A stretch of DNA of 64,000 nt, taken from Phoronis australis (taxonomy: Eukaryota > Phoronida > Phoronidae). This document shows positions 46,467 through 57,689 of the stretch, piece by piece. A program made the position numbers and the translations under genes. A model generated the notes under the pieces. The model saw nothing but the letters and a program-made list of their open reading frames with translations, made no database searches and was not told where the DNA came from. Position 1 is the stretch's first letter, and each line of letters opens with the position of its first letter. The DNA is taken from positions 305,163 to 369,162 of the forward strand of contig NMRA01000304.1 in NCBI GenBank assembly GCA_002633005.1, in the 5' to 3' direction.

Positions 46467-46759
46467 AGTTAGATGAGATTAGTCGAGATACTGAGGAAAA
46501 TGAGGTATATGCAGAAAATTTGATGAGCAATTCGAATTAGCTTTTGGCGCTCAAACACATCACGTGACTGAATGACGGAGGAATTGCAAATGTGGTGGAG
46601 GATCTCAAATTACTACGATGGCCTTGCCTAGTGTATAGATCAAATGTTTTTTGACAGAAGCGTTGTTGACGTTGTTCATTACTTTGAAAGTAAATGTGGT
46701 CATGTGAAGATTGCGAGTAGACAGTTTGGGCCACTTGAGACTATTCAAAACCTTAACAC

Positions 46760-47790
46760 TATTGGTACATTCACATTATACATGGCAAACTTACATGATA
46801 AATTTTGAATTACATTATTTGGATTATAGTGTTTTAGCTTCATTGATGGAAGAGCACTTAGTGTTGTCTACCTGAAGATGGGATGCTTTTCTTTGATCTT
46901 TTCTGTGATGACTAGAAAACAAAATGGGAGATGTTTCTTAAAATGGAAGTAAGTTGGAGCACAGGAAATCGTGTGAACAGAGTTCAGTATCAAATGGACA
47001 TCTATCGCATACGCACGACAAAACTGAAGTTAATTGACGTCTTCGTGTCTTATTTAGCAGCACTGAAGACCTAGTGAATAGTAATCAGAAAATTATGAGA
47101 TAAATGGGCAACATTCTGCCAGCATCTCCTGGCTTTTTCAAGCCTGTGTGTCTTCAAGTGGATAGGTAAGAGTTCAGTAATTCTTTGGGAACTCCAACCT
47201 AATATACCAGAGGTCACAAAGGCTTGACAAAGCCAGGAGACACTGGTGAAACTTTACCCTTTTATTTTATGTGAATTCAGCAACAACTCAAAATTTTCTG
47301 CACATTATATTCATAGTGAATGAATTCTAACATCGATTTATCAGTAAAATTACTACTCATGTACTGGATAAAACATTACCACATATAGCATGCATTACAA
47401 ATTACAAGAATACAGCACAGCAGTATAACATATGTTTCTTTTTTTTGCAACCGTTCCATCTTTTCATTTCTAGTAGTGCTGCCTCTTTGTCCCCTGGCTC
47501 TGTGAAACACATCATCAAATTAAATTGTGAAACACATCATCAAATTAAATTGTGAAACACATCATCAAATTAAATTGTTAGTTCTTTGTGTCATGTACTA
47601 GTCACTGAGAAGTAATATGAAAAAGGTCACAGAGCAGTGACAATATAGCAAAAATAATGTTTTTGGTAAATCAAATTTAGTCATTCAGTGTACAGCTTTG
47701 TCAAACACCTGCCCATGGAAGGTCTTCACTTGTTGGTGCAGCACTGAGCCAAGTTCATTTTATTTTAATTTTTTTAGATCTTAAATCAAC
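46760..47790. other. Intergenic DNA with a short tandem repeat
   Basis: No gene was recognised. A perfect three-copy repeat of 25 bp (tgtgaaacacatcatcaaat taaat) lies at 47501-47575. Confidence 0.55.
47501..47575. repeat. Perfect 3 x 25-bp tandem repeat
   Basis: Copies start at 47501, 47526 and 47551 with no differences by eye. Confidence 0.95.
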
Positions 47791-47792
47791 TA

Positions 47793-47925
47793 AGTTGGGT
47801 CCAACATTAAATCCTAATGTCTGTCCAAAACTGATTGACACTTTCATGGTAGTAATTTGAAGTGTTGTTTGAAAAGCTTATGCTCCATATGGCAATGGTG
47901 TACAGGTTCAGTATCACAATATTTT
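47793..47925 (-). repeat. Partial copy of the YqaJ relic flank (33120-33240) without the LTR insertion
   Basis: The sequence attaaatcctaatgtctgtc through ggtgtacaggttcagtat matches 33125-33235. It then runs straight into tattattttacctgcc, the counterpart of 35381 onwards. It preserves the arrangement before the LTR-derived insertion at 33246-35377. Confidence 0.75.
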
Positions 47926-48077
47926 GAGCAAAATATTATTTTACCTGCCTTGATAATTGCAAGCATGTGCTGATTCATTTCTCAACAAACTTCAAATGAC
48001 ATTTAGAATGGCCAAAAAGTGAAATTTGACCCCTGTGAGCTTGCATAATACATGGACAAATTGATAAAAGTATTTAC

Positions 48078-48288
48078 CCGACATAAACAGTATTGTTGCC
48101 TGGTAGGCTTGCCCTCGCCACTCTGTGAGACACTGGCCCCCAGGTTGAAATTTTGCTTCGGGTCCCAAGCAGCCTACATTCACGTCATCTGCCCCTTCCA
48201 ACTTGTGGAGAGGCAGTACTTTGTATTGGTCATCGATGTACTTAATCGGACACCAAATTACTATTATTAGCCACTCACAATTGAGAGT
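48078..48288 (-). CDS. Exon-like segment, possible Tudor-like domain (copy at 48.1 kb)
   Basis: This is the best preserved copy in the array. Acceptor ttcaacag precedes 48288, 70 codons stay open, and the GTAAAT donor lies at 48077-48072. It encodes EWLIIVIWCPIKYIDDQYK, KLEGADDVNVGCLGPEAKFQ and TEWRGQAYQATILFMSG. In the later array copies the unit boundary replaces AYQATIL... with an unrelated LYYIQNKPTKFRVGATHN. I do not know the parent gene. Confidence 0.38.
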
Positions 48289-51200
48289 CTGTTGAATAAG
48301 ACTTATCCATGCATGCATGCTTATAAGATAAACCAATTACAATTCAGCTACATAGCTACAGCGCACAACGTACGAACTGCACACAGTCACGGAAAACTTT
48401 ATGACTGAACTTCAGTTCGACTTGCATATAGTCGAACTGTTTGTAATTGAATTAGTTTTGTGGTGTGAAAGTGTGGTTACTAAATTCAATTGGAAATATC
48501 ACAACGCAGTCTTCTGATATCTATAGGACTACGTGATATGAAAGTGTGGTGACTATAATAATACAATTGAAAATCAGAATATACAGTTTACAGAAGGTAA
48601 CTGAATGAGATCACTACGAAATATGTATTATTGATTGGACAAAGGACAAATCTGCTGTGCGCATCTAATGGGAGTCGTTGTGGCCCTCGACAGCCGCACT
48701 GACATCTAACAGTTACCCAGATGTTCTCTGTGGTCCAGTGTAATTCGTACTTGATAGACCACGATACGTTACGTGTGATGCAGGTATTTGGAGGCAATCA
48801 TGACTCTTTCTGTGTTGTATGGGTGACACTCTAACAATCCACAGCTTCCTGTACACATTCTGATCTGGATAGATGCAGGGAAGTTCCAAAATCCCTTAAA
48901 CATAAAGCCATTGACAAATCGACATCATCCAGTCTGTAAGGGTTGTCTTTTAGGTGGAAGTGCATGGTTGGAGTTAGAAGTTTTGGTGGCACCAAAACAT
49001 ACATAGCAAGTATGCACACATGGTAACAAATAACAACACTGAATACCAAGTATGATAGATACAGAGATTCTAAATAAAATAAGCAAGATCTTTCCACTTA
49101 GTTATGTGTCGCTCCAACTCGAAATTTTGTAGGCTTATTCTGAATGTAATGTAATTGCCCTCGCCACTCTGTGAGACACTGGCCCCCAGGTTGAAAGTTT
49201 GCTTCGGGCCCCAAGCAGCCTACATTCACGTCATCTGCTCCTTCCAAGTTATAGAGATGCAGTACTTCTTTGTATTGGTCATCGATGTACGTAATCGGAC
49301 ACCAAATTACTATTACTAGCCACTCACCATTGAGAGTCGGTTGAATAAGAATTATGCATGCATACATGCTTATAAGATAAACCAATTACAATTGAGCTAC
49401 ATAGCTACAGCGCACAACGTACGAACTGTACACTGTCGCTGAAAACTTTATGACTGAACTACAGTTCGACTTGCATATAGTCAAACTGTTTGTAATTGAA
49501 TTACTTATGTGGTGTGAAAGTGTGGTTAGTAAATACAATTGGAAATATCACAACACAGTCTTCTGATATCTATAGGACTACGTGATATGAAGCTGTGGTG
49601 ACTCAATACAATCGAAAATATCAGAACATACAGTCTACAAAAGGAAACTGAATGAGATCACTACGAAATATGTATTATTGTTTGGACAAAGGACAAATCT
49701 GCTGCGCGCATCTAGTGGGAGTCATTGTGGCCCTCGAGAGCCGCACTGACATCTAACAGTTACCCAGATGCTCTCTGTGGTCCAGTGTAATTCGTACTTG
49801 ATAGACCACGATACTTTACGTGGGATGCAGGTATTTGCAGATAATCATAACTCTTTCTGTGTTGTATGGGTTGACACTCTAACAATCCACAGCTTCCTGT
49901 ACATATTTTGATCTGGATAGATGCAGGGAAGTTCCAAAATCCCTTAAACATAAAACCATTGACAAATCGACATCATCCAGTCTGTAAGGGTTGTCTTTTA
50001 GGTGGAAGTGCATGGTTGGAGTTAGAAGTTTTGGTGGCACCAAAACATACATAGCAAGTATGCACACTTAGTAACAAATAACAACACTAAATACCAAGTA
50101 TGATAGATACAGAGATTCTAAATAAAATAAGCAAGATCTTTCCACTTAGTTATGTGTCGCTCCAACTCGAAATTTTGTAGGCTTATTCTGAATGTAATAT
50201 AATTGCCCTCGCCACTCTGTGAGACACTGGACCCCAGATTGAAAGTTTGCTTCGGGCCTCAAGCAGCCTTCATTCATGTCATCTGCTCCTTCCAACTTAT
50301 GGAGAGGCAGTACTTCTTTGTATTGGTCATCGATGTACGTAATCGGACACCAAATTACTATTATTAGCCTCTCACCATTGAGAGTCTGTTGAATAAGAAT
50401 TATCCATGCATGCATGCTTATAAGATAAACCAATTACAATTCAGCTACATAGCTACAGCGCACAACGTACGAACTGCACACAGTCACGGAAAACTTTATG
50501 ACTGAACTTCAGTTCGACTTGCATATAGTCAAACTGTTTGTAATTGAATTAGTTTTGTGGTGTGAAAGTGTGGTTACTAAATACAATTGGAAATATCACA
50601 ACGCTGTCTTCTGATATCTATAGGACTACGTGATATGAAAGTGTGGTGACTATAATAATACAATTGAAAATCAGAACATACAGTTTACAGAAGGTAACTG
50701 AATGAGATCACTACGAAATATGTATTATTGATTGGACAAAGGACAAATCTGCTGCGCGCATCTAATGGGAGTCGTTGTGGCCCTCGACAGCCGCACTGAC
50801 ATCTAACAGTTACCCAGATGTTCTCTGTGGTCCAGTGTAATTCGTACTTGATAGACCACGATACGTTACGTGGGATGCAGGTATTTGGAGGCAATCATGA
50901 CTCTTTCTGTGTTGTATGGGTGACACTCTAACAATCCACAGCTTCCTGTACACATTCTGATCTGGATAGATGCAGGGAAGTTCCAAAATCCCTTAAACAT
51001 AAAACCGTTGACAAATCGACATCATCCAGTCTGTAAGGGTTGTTTTTTAGGTGGAAGTGCATGGTTGGAGTTAGAAGTTTTGGTGGCACCAAAACATACA
51101 TAGCAAGTATGCACACATGGTAACAAATAACAACACTGAATACCAAGTATGATAGATACAGAGATTCTAAGTAAAATAAGCAAGATCTTTCCACTTAGTT

Positions 51201-51485
51201 ATGTGTCGCTCCAACTCGAAATTTTGTAGGCTTATTCTGAATGTAATATAATTGCCCTCGCCACTCTGTGAGACACTGGCCCCCAGGTTGAAAGTTTGCG
51301 TCGGGCCCCAAGCAGCCTTCATTCACGTCATCTGGTCCTTCCAACTTATGGAGAGATAGTACTTCTTTGTATTGGTCATCAATGTACTTAATGGGACACC
51401 AAATTACTATTATTAGCCTCTCACCATTGAGAGTCTGTTGAATAAGAATTATGCATGCATGCATGCTTTTAAGATAAACCAATTA

Positions 51486-52896
51486 CCGTATTCACCATAA
51501 TAACTGCCCAGGGCGCTTAGAAAAGTTCGGTTCAGGGGGGCGCTTATTATAACCCAAGGCGATTGAAACCCGGTCTCCGAAACGGGTGAAATCGGAAGCT
51601 AAGATTCATCAAATTTACGCTGTGACGTATATGTAATCTATGAAAGACTTTCAACAAAACTGTGGTGCATTGCTGTCAAACTTTGCTGCTAAATTCCGAT
51701 CATGTTACAGAAAATTGTGCTGAAATCCCAGGGCGAAAACTTGCCGACTGACTGCCTCGAAATCGCCGTCTTCGATACGGCGACGTCATTGCTTGAATAA
51801 ACATTTTTTCAACTCAAGCAAATTACCTGAAATCCTCATTAAGTTTTATAAGTAGCGTCTCCAAGATTTTTTAAGTTCCCGTGGAATCTGGATTAACGGC
51901 AGGTTTAAGTACAAATCTGTACAACATCGTGCCATCTACATGTATGATCGGCAACACGGCGAGAAAAATGTCTGGACGAACACACAATGTTATTGTCACG
52001 TGACGTTTGTTTTGAAGTTCGTCTGCGAGTAAGCGAGCGCGTGCGTGTCACCAGAGTTCATTTGCCAAAGCAGAGACCGTCTTTTGGCCAGAGCCACGCA
52101 ATCTAACTAGCTAGATGTGTGTAAAGAAATTTGCACAAGCAGTAGGCTTAAACCAGAGCGTGTTTCATTCAGCACTTGCCGGTCTCGTGCTAAAAACTTT
52201 CGACATTTGTCTCGGTAGGGCCCATATGGTCGCCGTGTAGCTGGATGCGTACGTAACTATCTGACAGTTATTTTTCGGTGTAAGGGTGTGTAAGCATTCA
52301 CTGTCAGTTGTCATTTTATCGGATATTTGGCTTAAAAACACCAATTATGGTTAATCAAACAATCCATCTCAAAAATAACGCAAACATGTTTTATAGTATT
52401 AGAAATTGTCGGAAATTAGTGCCAATTTTCATTTCTCATCGATGCTATGCTACCCGTTTCATGAATGGATAGTTCCCGACTAATGTCTTTGATGACAGGT
52501 TCATGTATGTAGCGCGCGCTTCCTGGCCACGTGCGTTTAACACCGAGTTATTTTTATTCATGAGACAATCGATATGTCTACTGAAAGGTCAGACCATAGT
52601 GGGACGCGGTCATCGCGAGAGCCCAGCAACGCTGTTGCGTTCTTTTTGAAGCGCTGCGTTACTTTGAAGTGTAAAGTCACGGCTAAATACAAACGTAGCA
52701 GTGCCGCTGGTGGTCTAGAAGACCCGTGCAAATTTTTTTTGATAAATTGAAGACGTTACTGTAGCCGAGTTTTAGGACTGTAAGTACGTCATTGTTCGCA
52801 TGTACACGTTCATGGACTGGGCACTTATTTCAGCAAAGTCTGAAAACGCGTGGGGGGCGCTTATAGGGGCATGGGCGGTTATTGCGGTGAATACGG
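51486..52896. mobile_element. 1,411-bp non-autonomous TIR element inserted at TA
   Basis: The left end is CCGTATTCACCATAATAACT. The right end, reverse-complemented, is CCGTATTCACCGCAATAACC. TA flanks both ends (51484-51485 and 52897-52898). Other array units read ccaattacaattc without a break, giving the empty site. Beyond the ends, both arms hold GC-rich gggcgctta/gggcggtta motifs. No ORF of useful length is inside. TA duplications suggest the Tc1/mariner group, but this is only an inference. Confidence 0.88.
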
Positions 52897-54695
52897 TACA
52901 ATTCACCTGCATAGCTACAGCGCACAACGTACAAACTGTACACAGTCGCTGAAAACTTTGGGACTGAGCTACAGTTTGACTTGCCTATAGTCAAACTGTT
53001 TGTAATTGAATTAGTTACGTGGTGTGAAAGTGTGGTTACTAAATACAATTAAAAATATCACAACGCAGTCTTCTGATATCTATAGGACTACGTGATATGA
53101 ATGTGTGGTGACTAAATACAATTGAAAATATCGGAACATACAGTCTACAAAAGGTAACTGAATGAGATCATTACGAAATATGTATTATTGTTTGGACAAA
53201 GGACAAATCTGCTTCGCGCATCTAATGGGAATCGTGGCCCTCGAGAGCCGCACTGACATCTAACAGTTACCCAGATGTTCTCTGTGGTCCAGTGTAATTC
53301 GTACTTGATAGACCACGATACGTTACGTGGGATGCAGGTATTTGGAGATAATCATAACTCTTTCGGTGTTGTATGGGTGACACTCTAACAATCCACAGCT
53401 TCCTGTACACATTCTGATCTGGATAGATGCAGGAAAGCTCCAAAATCCCATAAACAAAACCATTAATAAATCGACATCATCCAGTTTGTAAGGGTTGTCT
53501 TTTAGGTGGAAGTGCATGGTTGGAGTTAGAAGTTCTGGTGGCACCAAAACATACATAGCAAGTATGCACACTTAGTAACAAATAACACTAAATACCAAGT
53601 ATGATAGATACAGAGATTGTATTTAAAATACGCAAGATCTTTCCACTTAGTTATGTGTCGCTCCAACTCAAAATTTTGTAGGCTTATTCTGAATGTAATG
53701 TAATTGTCCTCGCCACTCTGTGAGACACTGGCCCCCAGGTTGAAAGTTTGCTTCGGGCCCCAAGCAGCCTACATTCACGTCATCTGCTCCTTCCAAGTTA
53801 TAGAGAGGCAGTACTTCTTTGTATTGGTCATCGATGTACGTAATCGGACACCAAATTACTATTATTAGCCACTCATCATTGAGAGTCTGTTGAATAAGAA
53901 TTATGCATGCATACATGCTTATAAGATAAACCAATTACAATTGAGCTACATAGCTACAGCGCACAACGTACGAACTGTACACTGTCGCTGAAAACTTTGA
54001 CTGAACTACAGTTCGACTTGCATATAGTCAAACTGTTTGTAATTGAATTACTTATGTGGGGTGAAAGTGTGGTTAGTAAATACAATTGGAAATATCACAA
54101 CACAGTCTTCTGATATCTATAGGACTACGTGATATGAAACTGTGGTGACTAAATACAATCGAAAATATCAGAACATACAGTCTACAAAAGGAAACTGAAT
54201 GAGATCACTACGAAATATGTATTATTATTTGGACAAAGGACAAATCTGCTGCGGGCATCTAGTGGGAGTCATTGTGGCCCTCGAGAGCCGCACTGACATC
54301 TAACAGTTACCCAGATGCTCTCTGTGGTCCAGTGTAATTCGTACTTGATAGACCACGATACTTTACGTGGGATGCAGGTATTTGCAGATAATCATAACTC
54401 TTTCTGTGTTGTATGGGTTGACACTCTAACAATCCACAGCTTCCTGTACACATTTTGATCTGGATAGATGCAGGGAAGCTCCAAAATCCCAGAAACAAAA
54501 CCATTAATAAGTCGACAGACATCCAGTCTGTAAGGGTTGTGTTTTAGGTGGAAGTGCATGGTTGGAGTTAGAAGTTTTAGTTGCACCAAAACATACATAG
54601 CAAGTATGCACACATAGTAACAAATAACAACACTAAATACCAAGTATGATAGATACAGAGATAAAATAAGCAAGATCTTTCCACTTAGTTATGTC

Positions 54696-55468
54696 ATGAG
54701 GGTCAGCCCTCTCAGCGAGCGACCGCTTCGCTATCCCAGTTGCCCGCTGTCGCTCATGACAAAGCCGTCCTAACAATAGCCCTATAGTGAGCCAGCCAAC
54801 CACACAAATCGCTTGTGCAGTATTACGTAAGCATTAACTAGGCCTTGAGCAGACACCAGAATAGAAGTTTCAGATATTGTAACCCAAGGCGGTTGAAACC
54901 CGGTCTCCGAAACGGGTGAAATCGGAAGCTAAGATTCATAAAATTTACGCTCTGTGACGTATATGTAATCTATGAAAGACTTTCAACAAAACTGTGNNNN
55001 NNNNNNNNNNNAGTAAAAAACTTATGACTTTAAAAATACTGCTCTGTTTTGGCCCTAGCTATGATTATGGTATTCGTGAAACATCCTTTTACAACGAACA
55101 TTTCAAATGTTTAAACTTCCAACAGCCATCATCTCTTACTCGGGATAAGCGCGCTTCATGCTATCAGAGGGAAATGAAGTGTAATATTTATACTTGGGCC
55201 GAAGTTCTTCGAAAACACTGCCAACTGAAATGGACATAGATATCTAAGCTTGGCCAGCTAAAGGCTGAAAGTAGTGCTTTCCCTTGTGGTGTAGCTTGGT
55301 CTTTAGTAACAGGCAGAGGAATGCCTATTGTTACCCAAGCCTACAGTTTAAACATCTCCACAATAGCCCTTTATTATGAAAGTCAATGCAGGCACAATAG
55401 GGTAAGGTATACAAAATCAGATAAGAGATAATGATCCCCTATAGCAGAGCTGAACAGGCTGACCGATA
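54696..55468. other. Insertion within the array containing a palindrome, an element fragment and an assembly gap
   Basis: The unit is interrupted at ttagttatgt and resumes at ggtccaactc. The insert starts with catgagggtcagccctctca and returns to gtcgctcatgac (54767), a palindromic border with a GC-rich centre. About 54877-54996 copies the interior of the 51486-52896 element (aacccaaggcggttgaaacc) and is cut by the gap. Sequence after the gap (55012-55468) is unrelated and unrecognised. Confidence 0.65.
54997..55011. other. 15-base assembly gap
   Basis: A run of n lies inside a truncated second copy of the 1.41-kb TIR element. Confidence 1.
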
Positions 55469-56339
55469 TGGTGTCGGTCCAACTCAAAATTTTGTAGGCT
55501 TATTCTGAATGTAATATAATTGCCCTCGCCACTCTGAAACACTGGCCCCCAGGTTGAAAGTTTGCTTCGGGCCCCAAGCAGCCTACATTCACGTCATCTG
55601 GTCCTTCCAATTCATGGAGAGGCAGTACTTCTTTGTATTGGTCATCGATGTATTTAATCGGACACCAAATTACTATTATTAGCCACTCATCATTGAGAGT
55701 CTGTTGAATAAGAATTATGCATGCATACATGCTTATAAGAAAAACCAATTACAATTCAGCTACATAGCTACAGCGCACAACGTACGAACTGTACACAGTC
55801 GCTGAAAACTTTGGGACTGAACTAAAGTTCGACTTGCATATAGTCAAACTGTTTGTAATTGAATTAGTTATGTGGTGTGAAAGTGTGGTTACTAAATACA
55901 ATTGAAAATATCGGAACATACAGTATACAGAAGGTAACTGAATAAGATCACTACGAAATATGTATTATTGTTTGGACAAACAACAAATCTCCTGCGCGCA
56001 TCTAATGGGAGTCGTCGTGGCCCTCAAGAGCCGCACTGACATCTAACAGTTACCCAGATGTTCTCTGTGGTCCAGTGTAATTCGTACTCGATAGACCATG
56101 ATACGTTACGTTGGATGCAGGTATTTGGAGATAATCATAACTCTTTCTGTGTTGTATGGGCGACACTCTAACAATCCACAGATTCCTGTACACATTCTGA
56201 TCTGGATAGGTGCGGGGAAGCTCCAAAATCCCATAAACACAAAACCATTAGTAAATCGACATCATCCAGTCTGTTAGGGTTGTCTTTTAGGTGGAAGCGA
56301 ATGGTTGGAGTTAGAAGTTTTGGTGGCACCAAAACGGAC

Positions 56340-57102
56340 ATGGGGATTGTAATCCAGCATTAAATACAGATACTTGTTCAGGAACAACGTTGTAAGAACC
56401 TCCTCAAACCCTGTAGTGCTGCTACGAACAGTATAACTGTGCTCTTCCATAGGCTGAGAAAATGGAAGGCCTGAAAGAGACACCACGTTACTTTGAGACA
56501 TTTTTTCCAATACAACGTCTGGAAAGTCCATATCATCCTCTAGCTTTGAGTCTGAAGAAGACGTGTCGGCTAAACTTCCCATGTCATTTCTCACCAACTT
56601 GGTAGAACTGTGAACAATACACCATCTATCAGAAAACCCTTGAACACCAGCAGCTGGGATTTGTAAAGCTCTTCCGTCATGTGCTACCATTACTGTCTTT
56701 CAAGAAATCTCTTTTTACATGTCGAGTGAAAGGAATGTTTAGGTGCCTGAGGCAAAACGTCACAGAAAACAGATTGAACAAGTTGAGACGTCTGTCTGTT
56801 ACATTTCCCTTTGAAGTCTGTATCATTGAATTCTTCTAACTTGTGCTCAGTCTATTATCTCGAAACAAGCGGTACGCTTCTCTTGTTTTCTGGTAGGGAA
56901 TACGTCACTGTTGACGTATAAGTCTGTCCATATCCAATGAAACTAACAATTGTCAGATACATGACTAAGGCCATTTCGTCATCATGAGAAGCAATTTCAT
57001 CAGTAATCTTTTAAACCACAATCTCTTTAAATGATTCTGTGAGTCGACAATGCACGTCTTCATTCCAAACTCTCAACATGCTTTTAAATCCCATCTCCAT
57101 CG
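56340..57102 (-). pseudogene. Second copy of the sequence around the 181-codon ORF, truncated by a gypsy LTR
   Basis: From 57102 down to 56690 it matches 38410-37975 with small deletions that break the ORF. From 56690 it encodes MVAHDGRALQIPAAGVQGFS, an acidic/serine stretch and FLNKYLYLMLDYN. The matching start also lies at 37965 (HDGRALQIP). The LTR junction at 57103 interrupts it at ccatctccat. Confidence 0.6.
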
Positions 57103-57205
57103 TGTAGTAATACTGACAAGACAAGATGGAGAACTAACTAGTTTCTATTATATCAAAAAGGGGTCACTAGCATACAGTAGTTTCTTAAAGGGAGACAACT
57201 CTACA
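57103..57205 (-). repeat. Short (103-bp) Ty3/gypsy LTR
   Basis: The minus strand begins TGTAGAGTTGTCTCCC at 57205 and ends ...TATTACTACA at 57103, with TGTAG/CTACA inverted ends. A purine tract ggggaagg lies directly upstream (complement of 57206-57214), and the gypsy pol end lies ~130 bp further up. LTRs this short are known in the Mag lineage of Ty3/gypsy. Confidence 0.78.
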
Positions 57206-57334
57206 CCTTCCCCCGAGTTGATACAACAATCCACGAAAGGTTTATCAACTAAAGTTAACTATTGACTTATTTTAAATGTCACAACAACTTAAAATGAACT
57301 TATAGTCCAACTACACAACTTCATTACAGTCCGT

Positions 57335-57682
57335 TCACAAGTCCAACTTGACCACGGGTTTCGTTTCCCGGGCTGATCGTCTTAACACAGGTTTTCCCGG
57401 ACTAGATGACACTTCATATGTCGGTGTTTGCGACACTTCTGGTATTGGTAATGTTGGCGACTGGGCAACAGGTTTCTCGGCGGTTGTTCCAGAGTGCACG
57501 AGAAATGCTCGGTTTCTACGTAACTGAGTCCCATTATCTGTGAGAACTTGGTACGATCGAGGCGAGGACAATCGCTGCTGGATCTCCCCGAACTTGTTTT
57601 GATCACGAATCGGATAAAAGACTTTAGTGTCGAGGCCACAATTATGCCACAACCTAAGACTATGGTACAGATAACAGCACAT
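57335..57682 (-). pseudogene. Ty3/gypsy polyprotein C-terminus (post-integrase)
   Basis: The segment reads GEIQQRLSSPRSYQVLTDNG, then TQLRRNRAFLVHS, then a proline/serine linker and RRSARETKPVVKLDL before the stop at 57335. PRSY-V-T--G---RRNR-hL is the hallmark at the integrase C-terminus of gypsy polyproteins, followed by the usual basic RRS-R-KPP end. The stop, spacer, purine tract and LTR follow in the expected order. The rest of pol is not present upstream of ~57690, so only the 3' end remains. Confidence 0.8.
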
Positions 57683-57689
57683 GCCCTTA

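Larger units (their letters stand above)
48100..56340 (-). repeat. Six-copy tandem array of a ~1.05-kb unit, interrupted by insertions
   Basis: The anchor cctcgccact (or a close form) lies at 48113, 49159, 50207, 51256, 53708 and 55524. Spacings are 1046, 1048 and 1049. The next, 2452, contains a 1411-bp TIR element, and the last, 1816, contains ~775 bp of inserted sequence including an assembly gap. Each unit carries two minus-strand ORFs, the Tudor-like stretch (~95 codons) and MERSCLFYLESLYLSYLVFS (~88 codons), both variably shortened. Further anchors are tgcatgcatgcatgctt and ccacgatacgttacg. Confidence 0.88.

Noticed and set aside
47501-47575. CRISPR-like array
   Set aside because: The three 25-bp copies are directly adjacent with no spacers, and this is a eukaryotic genome.
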